Of a stretch of 23,603 nucleotides of DNA, positions 1 to 6,717 are shown one piece after another (positions within the stretch are counted from its first letter, which is position 1; each line of letters opens with the position of its first letter). The notes below the pieces were generated by a model. That model saw nothing but the letters and a program-made list of their open reading frames with translations, searched no databases and was not told the DNA's origin. Source of the stretch: a virus. A program made the position numbers and the translations under genes. Location of the stretch: positions 1 through 23,603 of IMG/VR virus record IMGVR_UViG_3300003885_000102. One strand, given 5' to 3'.

Positions 1-225
1 TTTCCATTGCTCATTGAACGTTTCTTCGCCGTAATCATCGCTCAATAGTAAGTCGATGCATTGCACCATTGCCTCTGTTTTATGAAGCGCTTTTATTGTC
101 TCGTTAAATTTGGCTATCGTTTCTTTACTTAACCCGTAAGCGTCGGCTGACGCAATGGCTCTTTCGATAGCTTCAGCGATATAGCGTAGTATGGCTTGAT
201 CGTAATCAAAATATCCGCCGCTCAT
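1..225 (-). CDS. Small phage protein of the MSGGYFDY type, partial (C-terminus outside window)
   Basis: An open frame of 75 codons runs from an ATG at 225 leftward to the window edge without a stop, so the C-terminus is missing. It begins MSGGYFDYDQ and continues with a charged, mostly helical sequence. Small phage proteins with a nearly identical MSGGYFDY start are common in accessory regions of proteobacterial phages and have no known function. The start is supported by a GGGTGA Shine-Dalgarno-like run just upstream and by position: the ATG lies one base after the stop of the AP2 gene. It is the last visible gene of the leftward operon. Family resemblance is from memory; function is unknown. 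Confidence 0.6.
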   Translation of the reverse strand, partial: MSGGYFDYDQAILRYIAEAIERAIASADAYGLSKETIAKFNETIKALHKTEAMVQCIDLLLSDDYGEETFNEQWK

Positions 226-226
226 A

Positions 227-745
227 TTAGGTCACCCTGCTGTTTGCAAAAATAGTATGTCGCTTGTATGGGACTAAAGGTCTGTAAGGTAATTGACGGA
301 TGGGCGCGACTATCGCTAATGTACCGTGTCGTTTAAAGCGTGCCTCACACGCCATGTGAAAGGCCTGCTCGTCTTCGTATTTGTTTGTACTGAAGGTCTT
401 TCGCCAATGTTTATAATCTACTTGTCCGCTCGCGGCCCAGAAGTGATATTCATTGTGTTTTTTGTAATTTATTTGGAAATGCACGCCAATAATTCCACTA
501 GTATTGCTCGCATGTCGATGTCGGATACAGGTTCCATTGTTATTAAGTAGATGTAGTTTTTTACACGCCTTTAGATAGTTATCCCTGTATGTAATGGCGG
601 CCTTTAATGATTTTGCTTTTGATCCATAGATGCCGTCACTAAAAGTTTTATTGTGATTGATGGGCCAATGCTCACGCTGCGCAAAACGAAAGTACCAGCA
701 GTGCGTATGTCCTGAATCAACGCGTGAGATATATTTGTATTTCAT
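227..745 (-). CDS. AP2-domain DNA-binding protein (two AP2-like units, no nuclease domain)
   Basis: This 172-aa protein carries two units resembling the AP2/ERF fold found in phage proteins and in HNH homing endonucleases. Unit 1 covers about residues 5-60, with WYFRF at 17-21 and KTFSDGIYGSK at 33-43. Unit 2 covers about 84-145, with GIIGV at 84-88, WAA at 103-105, KTFSTNKY at 116-123 and a helix ending CEARFKRHGT. AP2 units bind DNA through a three-stranded sheet. No HNH or GIY-YIG catalytic motif is visible, so it could be a stand-alone DNA-binding protein or a relic of a homing endonuclease. It overlaps the upstream gene by ATGA. The gene cut at the right edge (from 23186) is related: both end in a K-Y-x(4)-A-F-x-M-A-C helix. 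The domain call is confident; the role is not known. Confidence 0.75.
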   Translation of the reverse strand: MKYKYISRVDSGHTHCWYFRFAQREHWPINHNKTFSDGIYGSKAKSLKAAITYRDNYLKACKKLHLLNNNGTCIRHRHASNTSGIIGVHFQINYKKHNEYHFWAASGQVDYKHWRKTFSTNKYEDEQAFHMACEARFKRHGTLAIVAPIRQLPYRPLVPYKRHTIFANSRVT

Positions 746-996
746 ATTATTTCTGACCCGTTGTCAGCGCGGTTCATGTTCTTGATGATTCGCTTTTGCC
801 TGCCGAGGGCGTTACGGATTTTTTCACGTGCTTGACGACCTTTGTTAAGCTGGGCGCGCAATTGTCCGGCTGTTTTTTCCATTCGTTCCAGGCTATCTAT
901 GATCTTTTTATTGTCAGCGTCCAGCTTCTTCAGCATGTCGATATAGTGGGCGCGTTTATTATTGAGTTCAGTAGATTGTGATTTGACAGGTTTCAT
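742..996 (-). CDS. Small basic coiled-coil protein, function unknown
   Basis: An 84-aa protein, rich in Lys, Arg, Asn and Glu, with hydrophobic residues at heptad-like spacing from about residue 14 to 60 (MLKKLDADNKKIIDSLERME and onward). It is probably a single long helix or coiled coil. It has ATGA overlaps with both neighbours, upstream at 993-996 and downstream at 742-745, so translation is probably coupled along the leftward operon. I do not recognise a family. The basic C-terminal half (GRQKRIIKNMNR) could contact nucleic acid, but that is only an inference from charge. Confidence 0.6.
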   Translation of the reverse strand: MKPVKSQSTELNNKRAHYIDMLKKLDADNKKIIDSLERMEKTAGQLRAQLNKGRQAREKIRNALGRQKRIIKNMNRADNGSEII

Positions 997-1232
997 GGGT
1001 CGCTATCTTTCGCCTGTTGTATTGCAGCTTTAAGGGCGCATGCAGCGCCTTTTAGTTTGACATGCTCTTTGTTAGGGGAGTGCACTAGTATCTCGACAAG
1101 CATATAGGTACTGCCTCTTAATACGCCAGAAAGGTAGATAGACTTTAATTGCTCTAAACTCGCTAATGTCAGCTTTCCGGGTAGTGCGTCGCGCAGATCA
1201 AACCAGCCCGTAATATCAATGTCGTTTTTCAT
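993..1232 (-). CDS. Hypothetical 79-aa protein, paralogue of the upstream gene
   Basis: The core of this 79-aa protein, LKSIYLSGVLRGSTYMLVEI, matches the pattern of the adjacent 81-aa protein (LKRIYYAAFLDGINMTLQLI). The shared pattern is L-K-x-I-Y-x(4)-L-x-G-x(4)-L, followed by a helix of similar length. The two genes overlap by 17 nt and are most simply read as a diverged tandem duplication. Predicted structure is all-helical and cytoplasmic, with no signal peptide. I do not recognise the family or a function. Confidence 0.6.
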   Translation of the reverse strand: MKNDIDITGWFDLRDALPGKLTLASLEQLKSIYLSGVLRGSTYMLVEILVHSPNKEHVKLKGAACALKAAIQQAKDSDP

Positions 1233-1461
1233 TTTTATTCATTAAGACTGTCTCGATGGCTTCTATCTCCGGTATCAGCTTTATGGCTACCTTTTCTTTG
1301 CTGTTGGCGTTAATGTGGCCGTCGATTAATTGCAGCGTCATATTGATGCCGTCAAGAAATGCAGCGTAGTAGATTCGTTTTAACTTATTTCGCCTATCGG
1401 GCGTCAAGTCTGTAAAGCTATTTATAAACAGGTGCCATTTCTCTTCTGCGGTCATATCCAC
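1216..1461 (-). CDS. Hypothetical 81-aa protein, paralogue of the downstream gene
   Basis: An 81-aa helical protein beginning MDMTAEEKWHLFINSF. Residues around LKRIYYAAFLDGINMTLQLI align with LKSIYLSGVLRGSTYMLVEI in the next gene of the operon, supporting a tandem duplication. The C-terminal half is a charged helix. The gene overlaps the upstream 70-aa gene by 10 nt and the downstream paralogue by 17 nt. No function can be assigned. Confidence 0.6.
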   Translation of the reverse strand: MDMTAEEKWHLFINSFTDLTPDRRNKLKRIYYAAFLDGINMTLQLIDGHINANSKEKVAIKLIPEIEAIETVLMNKNEKRH

Positions 1462-1664
1462 GACTCCACAATAACGAGGTCATCGTCAGCTTCGCGCCGT
1501 AGTCTGACTAAGCCTCCGGGTATAAGGTCACGAACGCTATTTAATGAATCGCTGGTAAATATTTGCATAGTTGGATTAACGGTACCGTGTTCAATGCGGT
1601 ACTTCCTAGCAATAAATTTGCCAGGAAAGTCATGAGGTGAGTCGTATATAGTCCAAAGGTCCAT
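1452..1664 (-). CDS. Small conserved phage protein (IYDxPxDFPxKF ... DDLVIVESW type)
   Basis: This 70-aa protein begins MDLWTIYDSPHDFPGKFIAR and ends with GLVRLRREADDDLVIVESWI. Short proteins with this layout (an N-terminal 'T-I-Y-x-x-P-x-D-F-P' segment, a middle 'V-R-x-L-I-P-G-G-L' segment and a C-terminal 'D-D-x-x-I-V-E-x-W') recur in phages and prophages of Proteobacteria as uncharacterised proteins. The start is the ATG at 1664, eight bases after the previous stop. The start and end both fit the family as I remember it, so the gene is very likely complete. Function is unknown. Confidence 0.7.
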   Translation of the reverse strand: MDLWTIYDSPHDFPGKFIARKYRIEHGTVNPTMQIFTSDSLNSVRDLIPGGLVRLRREADDDLVIVESWI

Positions 1665-1672
1665 TGTCTCTC

Positions 1673-2032
1673 CTATGTGGGGCCTACTAGTATGGAAGGC
1701 GGGTATTCAACAAAGTCATTTGTATTGAACTTGCGCCACAAATGCAGTGTATAAGCATGACAGTTTACGTATTCAGATTTTGGCGGATGGAATTGAATGA
1801 CTCGGTCTTCGTGTGACCAGAACAAATCCTTTATGTAGCTCATTTCGGCCCAGGTAGGGCAGCGCTTTCTTAGTGAGATGCTGACGTGCTCCCAGCCCAT
1901 ACCGTCAGAGGCAATAATCCTTAAGATGTTCTTTTTTGTATAGGGTATAACGAACATGCCATTGTTTCCATCGGCGGCGGTGCTGGGCATCTCGCCGTGG
2001 AGAATTCGGTATTGCTCGGGAGCACAGAACAT
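1673..2032 (-). CDS. Conserved phage protein, probably the family labelled DUF7694
   Basis: A 119-aa protein with a central signature: IIASDGMGWEHVSISL (about residues 39-54), then R-C-P-T-W-x-E-M (57-64), K-D-L-F-W (68-72) and H-P-P-K-S-E-Y-V-N (82-90), ending in LHLWRKF. This string of invariant-looking residues is a widespread small phage and prophage family; I believe it is called DUF7694 but cannot check the number. Its function is unknown. Its start codon shares one base with the stop of the DUF3846-like gene (TAATG), implying translational coupling in the leftward operon. Confidence 0.7.
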   Translation of the reverse strand: MFCAPEQYRILHGEMPSTAADGNNGMFVIPYTKKNILRIIASDGMGWEHVSISLRKRCPTWAEMSYIKDLFWSHEDRVIQFHPPKSEYVNCHAYTLHLWRKFNTNDFVEYPPSILVGPT

Positions 2033-2355
2033 TAGGTTAGTTTGTTTTCGTGGGTGAGTAATACGGCCGTCCCGACAATATTAACGTCTGAGCCTATAAA
2101 GATATGCTTATTCGTATTGAGGGCGCTTCTATGTACACCTTCTAGATAGATTTCAGTTGCCACGGGGTTTATCGGTTTCCCGTTAAGTCGTCCATCTTCA
2201 TCGACAATAAGCTGCTCGGGATGGCCTTCGTATAGGACTCTTACGATCTCTATCCATTCGCATTCAATCCATTCCTTAAGCTGTTTTAATGTCGCTTTTT
2301 CGGTGTTGCCTTCTATCGTCGCCACCGAGTTGTCTGGCGTTATTATTTTTATCAT
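2032..2355 (-). CDS. DUF3846-like phage protein, first gene of the leftward operon
   Basis: A 107-aa protein starting MIKIITPDN. It contains K-Q-L-K-E-W-I-E-C-E-W-I-E-I-V-R-V, then LIVDEDGRLNGKPINPVATEI, and ends with a G-x-A-V-L-L segment (IFIGSDVNIVGTAVLL). The 'x-x-I-V-x-x-x-I-E-x-V ... D-E-x-G-x-L-x-x-x-P-x-N-x-x-A' layout is that of DUF3846, a small phage family of unknown function. The frame stays open to 2541, but I chose the ATG at 2355 because family similarity begins there, the extension covers the promoter and runs antisense to the next gene, and the extension has no recognisable sequence. No Shine-Dalgarno precedes the ATG, which lies about eight bases from the -10 box. Confidence 0.65.
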   Translation of the reverse strand: MIKIITPDNSVATIEGNTEKATLKQLKEWIECEWIEIVRVLYEGHPEQLIVDEDGRLNGKPINPVATEIYLEGVHRSALNTNKHIFIGSDVNIVGTAVLLTHENKLT

Positions 2356-2359
2356 GTGG

Positions 2360-2380
2360 CCTACTATAGACCACTGTAGG
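2360..2380. repeat. Short inverted repeat overlapping the leftward -10 box (possible operator)
   Basis: CCTAC (2360-2364) is repeated inverted as GTAGG (2376-2380) with 11 bases between. It overlaps the -10 box of the leftward promoter, a usual place for a repressor site. The arms are only five bases, so chance is a real alternative. Confidence 0.3.
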
Positions 2381-2392
2381 GGTTTCTGCCAA
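2363..2392 (-). promoter_or_regulatory. Sigma70-like promoter for the leftward accessory operon
   Basis: On the minus strand TTGGCA (plus positions 2387-2392) is followed after 18 bases by TATAGT (2363-2368). Each hexamer matches the sigma70 consensus at five of six positions. It lies in the only gap between the divergent leftward and rightward gene blocks. The expected start of transcription falls at or within two bases of the ATG at 2355, so the mRNA may be leaderless. Confidence 0.6.
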
Positions 2393-2413
2393 TAATTATT
2401 TCGTGAGACGTTG

Positions 2414-2767
2414 ATGATTATCGCTAAAGAAAAAGAGGGTCGATCTTTTGATATTGTGGTGCCTGATAAAAAGCAGGGCATAGCAGATATTGTGCCATAT
2501 CTTGAGTCGACGGTAGAACTTGACGATTTAGCGGCTTTCATCCAAAGCGACCGTGAGGTCAGTCTTTTGGGTAGCGTACCTTATACGATTACAAGCGGTC
2601 TCCAATTATCGATAGGTGAAGCGCGTGGGGCTTTTTTGGCTGATTATGATTGCAAGTCACCCATAAAGGAAGGGCGTCTTTATTGGCGGACAAAGCCGGC
2701 CTTATTCACATTCAGTGATCAGACTGGTTTTAAGTACGAAATAACCTGTCGTTTTTCAATTGTCTAG
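2414..2767 (+). CDS. Hypothetical protein directly upstream of the large terminase
   Basis: A 117-aa open frame starting at ATG 2414 (a TTG directly before it is a less likely start). It is the first gene of the rightward block, and its stop overlaps the start of the terminase gene by eight bases, so translation is probably coupled. Codon choice looks like that of its neighbours. This is the place where many phages encode the small terminase subunit, but I see no helix-turn-helix or terminase-small-subunit pattern: the sequence is a charged N-terminal half followed by a beta-rich C-terminal half (YTITSGLQLSIGEARGAFL, then RLYWRTKPALFTF). The Shine-Dalgarno signal is weak. I do not recognise it. 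It could be a divergent small terminase subunit or an unrelated early gene. Confidence 0.5.
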   Translation: MIIAKEKEGRSFDIVVPDKKQGIADIVPYLESTVELDDLAAFIQSDREVSLLGSVPYTITSGLQLSIGEARGAFLADYDCKSPIKEGRLYWRTKPALFTFSDQTGFKYEITCRFSIV

Positions 2768-4205
2768 ACTGACGGCGGGTAATCTGGCGGGTTTGGTTAA
2801 GCTCTTTTTATTGCCCCGCTATGATGCACCACAACCTATTCCACCCTTTCACCATGTCTTGTGGGATCACTGTTGTTCTATCGATACGCATGTGGCCTTA
2901 GCGGCGCCACGGGGGACCGCTAAGAGTACCTGTATCACACATGCCTATACCATTGGTAATGCCTTGATGGGGGATCGCGACTTTATTCTGATTATCAGTG
3001 ATACCGAGACACAGGCAGCACAGTTTTTAGGTGATATCAAGGCAGAATTTCAGGAAAACGAACCGTTAATAAAACAGTTCGGGATCAAAAAGTTTCTCAA
3101 AGAGACCGAGACCGACATTATCGTTGAAACCATTGCGGGACGGTTTCGTATTATCGCCAAGGGGTCCGAGCAAAAGGTCCGAGGTCTCAAATGGGGTAAT
3201 AAGCGGCCTAATCTGATTGTGATCGATGACTCGGAAAACGATGAGTCGGTTATGAATCCAGAGCGCCGTGAAAAATTCCGTAACTGGTTTATGAATGCGT
3301 TATTACCTTGCGGTAGTGATCACTGTATCTACCGTATGGTCGGTACCATTTTACACCTCGATTCGATGTTAAACCGGCTCTTGAGTGATAAGTCATGGCG
3401 CACGCAGCGATGGCAGGCCCACAACAAAGACTTTACCGATCTGCTTTGGCCTGAAAAATTCCCCAAGGAACGTTTGCAGAAAATCCGCTTAGGCTATGAA
3501 GAGCAAGGCAATCTTGAGGGTTACGCGCAAGAGTACCTCAATAATCCCGTTATTGAGGGCAATACCTATTTTCGTAAACAAGATTTTCTTGAGATGGAAA
3601 AGACCGGGAAAGATCAGGAAATGGTCTATGTCGCCGCTGCTGACTTTGCGATCTCTGAGCGCGAGAAGGCGGATTTTACCGTACTGATGGTCGCGGGTAT
3701 CGATGCCAAGGGGATTATTAATGTTGTTGACTGTCGGCGGGGTCGTTTTGATGCCGATGAGATTATCAGCGAGCTTTTGTCCGTTCAGCGTCGTTGGCGT
3801 CCTGACATATTTACCTTTGAAACTGAAAAAATTGATAAAGCCATCGGTCCTTTTTTAGAGCGCGAGATGATTCGCCAAGGTGTTTATATCAATATTCATA
3901 AGATGGTTCCCACCAAGTCTAAAACAACACGCGGTCGTAGTATCCAAGCCATGATGAAGGCAGGCGGTGTGAAGTTTGACAAAGACAATGACTGGTACGC
4001 CGACCTTGAGTCTGAATTAATGACCATTACGCCCGCTGGACCCAAGGGGCGCCATGATGACTTTTTTGATGCCTTTGCCTACATCGGCCTTACGGTTAAT
4101 TTGTACCATGAAGCGCGCACGCCCGCTGAAGTTGAAGAAGATGAATGGGAAGAGGAAATACACATTAATTTTGGTTATGGCGCAAGTGCCGTAACCGGTT
4201 ACTAG
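2760..4205 (+). CDS. terL: Terminase large subunit (DNA-packaging ATPase and nuclease)
   Basis: A 481-aa motor protein that pumps phage DNA into the procapsid through the portal and cuts the concatemer. The N-terminal ATPase shows Walker A APRGTAKST at residues 49-57 and Walker B LIVIDD at 152-157 followed by S-E-N-D. The C-terminal RNase H-like nuclease shows the expected acidic residues in AADFA (D295), FTFETE (around E354) and GRHDDFFDAFAY (D433/D434). Length is normal for the family. The start is a TTG at 2760: an in-frame stop lies at 2742-2744, the next ATG (about residue 70) would remove Walker A, and the eight-base overlap with the preceding gene suggests coupled translation. No obvious Shine-Dalgarno is present. 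The family is confident; the packaging strategy cannot be read from the sequence. Confidence 0.95.
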   Translation: MSRLTAGNLAGLVKLFLLPRYDAPQPIPPFHHVLWDHCCSIDTHVALAAPRGTAKSTCITHAYTIGNALMGDRDFILIISDTETQAAQFLGDIKAEFQENEPLIKQFGIKKFLKETETDIIVETIAGRFRIIAKGSEQKVRGLKWGNKRPNLIVIDDSENDESVMNPERREKFRNWFMNALLPCGSDHCIYRMVGTILHLDSMLNRLLSDKSWRTQRWQAHNKDFTDLLWPEKFPKERLQKIRLGYEEQGNLEGYAQEYLNNPVIEGNTYFRKQDFLEMEKTGKDQEMVYVAAADFAISEREKADFTVLMVAGIDAKGIINVVDCRRGRFDADEIISELLSVQRRWRPDIFTFETEKIDKAIGPFLEREMIRQGVYINIHKMVPTKSKTTRGRSIQAMMKAGGVKFDKDNDWYADLESELMTITPAGPKGRHDDFFDAFAYIGLTVNLYHEARTPAEVEEDEWEEEIHINFGYGASAVTGY

Positions 4206-4216
4206 GATGTCAATAC

Positions 4217-6193
4217 ATGCCGTCTATTGAACAGATACTCGCCGTCGATAATGTGGCTGAATTGCTTACCGATGACGAGCAGCATGACGTTTGCGCTAAA
4301 GCCCTGCGCGGTTTTGATAATGATTTAGCGTCTCGGACCGAGTGGGAAGAGCGTAATCGCGAGGCAATGGACTTAGCCTTGCAAGTCTCGAAAGAAAAAT
4401 CGACACCTTGGAAAAATGCCAGCAACGTCAAATTTCCCCTTATTACTATTGGCGCCATTCAGTTTAGCAGTCGCACCTATCCGGCTATGGTGAACGGCTC
4501 TGATATCGTCAAGTGTCGTGTCATTGGCAATGATGATACCGGTGAAAAAGAAAAGCGAGCAAAACGCATCTCGGACCATATGTCTTATCAGGTGCTTGAG
4601 GAGGATGAAGGCTGGGAAGAGGAGTTCGATAAGTTGCTTATGTCGCTGCCGATTATGGGTTGTGGCTTTAAAAAATCATATTTTGATTCACAGTTGGGAC
4701 ATAACGTATCGGTTAATGTTTTTCCTAAGCATCTTGTGGTTGATTACTTTGCCCGATCTTTAGAGACCGCTAAACGCGCCACGCATATTCTGGAATTCTA
4801 TAAAAATCAAATCATCGAAAAAATGCGCGGCGGTATTTATTTAGAACATGATATCGGCTTAGCGCCGATGCATTCCGATGATGCAGTGGATGAACGCCAG
4901 GGGACGTATGCGACCGATACCGAGGCGACGCATGTTGTTTTGGAACAGCATACGTGGTGCGACTTGGATAATGACGGTTACGAGGAACCCTATATTGTTA
5001 CATTCCTAAAAGACACGCAAAAAATACTGCGCATTGTGCCTCGTTTTAATGAGGCCAGGATACAGCGGGTTAGTGGCCGCATCGCCAAAATTGTGCCGAT
5101 TCATTATTTTACGAAATACTCCTTTATCCCTGCGCCGGATGGCGGTTTTTATGATCTGGGCTTTGGTTCGCTGATCGGCCCCATTACAGAATCGATTAAC
5201 ACCTTGATTAATCAGTTAATCGATAGCGGTACGCTGGCGAATATGCCGTCGGGTTTTATCGGGCGGGGTGCCCGCATGCGCGGGGGCGAGTATCGCTTTA
5301 AGGGCGGTGAGTTTAAGCAGATCAACGCCACGGGTGACGATTTACGCAAGAGCATTTTCATGCTACCGACAAAGGAGCCTTCGCAGACCTTGTTTCAATT
5401 ATTGGGCCTGCTGATCGAATACGGGGAACGTATTTCGGGTGTGACCGATATGATGGCAGGACAAACCCCGGGGCAGAATACCCCAGCCACAACGGCGATG
5501 GCGGCCTTAGAGCAGGGTCAAAAGGTGTTTTCGGGTATCCATAAACGCGTCTACCGTTCCTTACGATCTGAGTTTAGAAAGCTTTATCAGCTCAATGCCA
5601 CTTACCTGAATCCTGATGATTATTACCAAGTGCTTGATGGTGAGAATCAGCAGATATATCAACAGGATTATCAGGGCGATCCTACGGATATTAAACCGTC
5701 CGCTGATCCAAATTTATCATCCTCGCAGCAGCGGGTTGCTAAGGCAATGTTGGTCAAGCAGAACGCCACGCAGGCGATGTCACCCTATAACGGCTATGAG
5801 GTCGAAAAACGGCTTCTTGAGGCGGCAGAGATCGCTAATATCGAGTCGATTATGCCGGACCCTCAAGGTAAGAATGCCATCCCTGAAACGCCCGATCCAA
5901 AAATCGAAATAGAGTCCGCCACGTTCCAGCGTGATTCGGAAAATCAAGCAGAAGAATTGCAGATAAAAGCCATGCAGGCCGAGGCTGATATCGCTGTGAA
6001 AGAAACGCAGGCGATATTAAATCTCGCAAAAGCCGAGGCGCAAGAAGACGGTACGCAGATCAATTTGTATAAAAATCAATTAGACAGTTTTAAAGAACGT
6101 CGCGAACAATTAAAGGCCATGATCGATGCTCAGGATAAACAACGCGGACTTCAAGGAATGGAAGGAAAACCCGGTAACGGAGCTGTTCCTTAA
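4217..6193 (+). CDS. Portal protein
   Basis: A 658-aa protein that forms the dodecameric ring at one capsid vertex, through which DNA enters and leaves and to which the tail attaches. It belongs to the large portal group of podovirus-like phages: early W-E-E-R-N-R-E-A, then S-T-P-W-K-N-A-S-N-V-K-F-P-L-I (about residues 61-75), PIHYFTKYSFIPAPDGGFYDLGFGSLIGP in the middle, and GVTDMMAGQTPGQNTPATT (about 412-430) before a long charged helical C-terminus (about 560-650), as in the crown/barrel of P22-type portals. It starts 11 bases after the terminase stop with an AGGA-type ribosome-binding site, and its 3' end overlaps the next gene by 68 nt. Family and role are confident; the subfamily rests on size and context. 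Confidence 0.92.
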   Translation: MPSIEQILAVDNVAELLTDDEQHDVCAKALRGFDNDLASRTEWEERNREAMDLALQVSKEKSTPWKNASNVKFPLITIGAIQFSSRTYPAMVNGSDIVKCRVIGNDDTGEKEKRAKRISDHMSYQVLEEDEGWEEEFDKLLMSLPIMGCGFKKSYFDSQLGHNVSVNVFPKHLVVDYFARSLETAKRATHILEFYKNQIIEKMRGGIYLEHDIGLAPMHSDDAVDERQGTYATDTEATHVVLEQHTWCDLDNDGYEEPYIVTFLKDTQKILRIVPRFNEARIQRVSGRIAKIVPIHYFTKYSFIPAPDGGFYDLGFGSLIGPITESINTLINQLIDSGTLANMPSGFIGRGARMRGGEYRFKGGEFKQINATGDDLRKSIFMLPTKEPSQTLFQLLGLLIEYGERISGVTDMMAGQTPGQNTPATTAMAALEQGQKVFSGIHKRVYRSLRSEFRKLYQLNATYLNPDDYYQVLDGENQQIYQQDYQGDPTDIKPSADPNLSSSQQRVAKAMLVKQNATQAMSPYNGYEVEKRLLEAAEIANIESIMPDPQGKNAIPETPDPKIEIESATFQRDSENQAEELQIKAMQAEADIAVKETQAILNLAKAEAQEDGTQINLYKNQLDSFKERREQLKAMIDAQDKQRGLQGMEGKPGNGAVP

Positions 6194-6398
6194 GTATTGC
6201 AGGGATTTGTCTGAGCGCGAAGGTAATTTCGCCAAGGCAGATTTTCTATCAGGTTCACTACACTCGCGCAATCCGATGGATTTGGCGGTGGTAGCAGGCA
6301 AGGCTATCGTTTGGGCAGAACTAAGCGATATCGATTATCAGGAAATTGAGGAATTTTATGAAGAAAAGAGAGAATCCGATTCAGACAACACAGCATGA
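6126..6398 (+). CDS. Small conserved phage protein between portal and co-chaperonin
   Basis: A 90-aa protein with the motif DFKEWKENPVTELFLKYCRD near its N-terminus (about residues 8-27). Small proteins with a W-x(3)-P-x-T-x(3)-L start followed by a charged helix are common directly after portal genes. Because this motif is conserved, the ATG at 6126 inside the portal gene is preferred to later starts, even though it gives a 68-nt overlap. The 3' end overlaps the GroES-like gene by 41 nt. Acidic C-terminus (EEFYEEKRESDSD). Function unknown; the position suggests a minor head-assembly role, which is inference. Confidence 0.65.
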   Translation: MLRINNADFKEWKENPVTELFLKYCRDLSEREGNFAKADFLSGSLHSRNPMDLAVVAGKAIVWAELSDIDYQEIEEFYEEKRESDSDNTA

Positions 6399-6717
6399 CT
6401 ACCGGGGTAATCGTTCCGGCTGCATGCCTGTCGATACCAAGGTCTTGGTCTTACCGGACTTTATTAATGAGACCAGCGACGGTGGCATTGTATTAACCAC
6501 GGATACCGTCAAGCAGAACGAACTAGCGATTACTGAGGGGTTTATTGTTGATTGGGGTGATTCAGCCTTTAGTGATTGGGGCATAAGCAGGCCGGTTGAG
6601 GATGGCTGTCGGGTGGTGTGGGCCAGCTATGCAGGGCAAATGTTAGAAGGTGAAGACGGCTTAATGTATCGGTTGATTAATGATACCGATCTTGTTGCCG
6701 TGAGGAAAACATCATGA
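6358..6717 (+). CDS. GroES-like co-chaperonin (Cpn10 fold)
   Basis: A 119-aa protein resembling the ten-kDa co-chaperonin that caps GroEL. Visible features are PVDTKVLVLPD, followed by the mobile-loop region and GGIVLTTDTVKQ (compare SGGIVLP in GroES), then ITEGFIVDWGDSAF, a hydrophilic loop, VEDGCRVVWASYAGQMLEGEDG, and a closing strand (DTDLVAVRK) matching the GroES roof and C-terminal strand order. In T4 and related phages a GroES substitute (gp31) is needed for capsid-protein folding; the position just before scaffold and capsid genes fits such a role. I chose ATG 6358 because GAGGAA lies five bases upstream; the TTG at 6346 lacks this. It overlaps the scaffold gene by ATGA. Fold confident, capsid-folding role inferred. 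Confidence 0.8.
   Translation: MKKRENPIQTTQHDYRGNRSGCMPVDTKVLVLPDFINETSDGGIVLTTDTVKQNELAITEGFIVDWGDSAFSDWGISRPVEDGCRVVWASYAGQMLEGEDGLMYRLINDTDLVAVRKTS

Noticed and set aside
2356-2541. N-terminal extension of the DUF3846-like gene to 2541
   Set aside because: The extension crosses the promoter and runs antisense to the next gene. Family similarity begins at the ATG at 2355.
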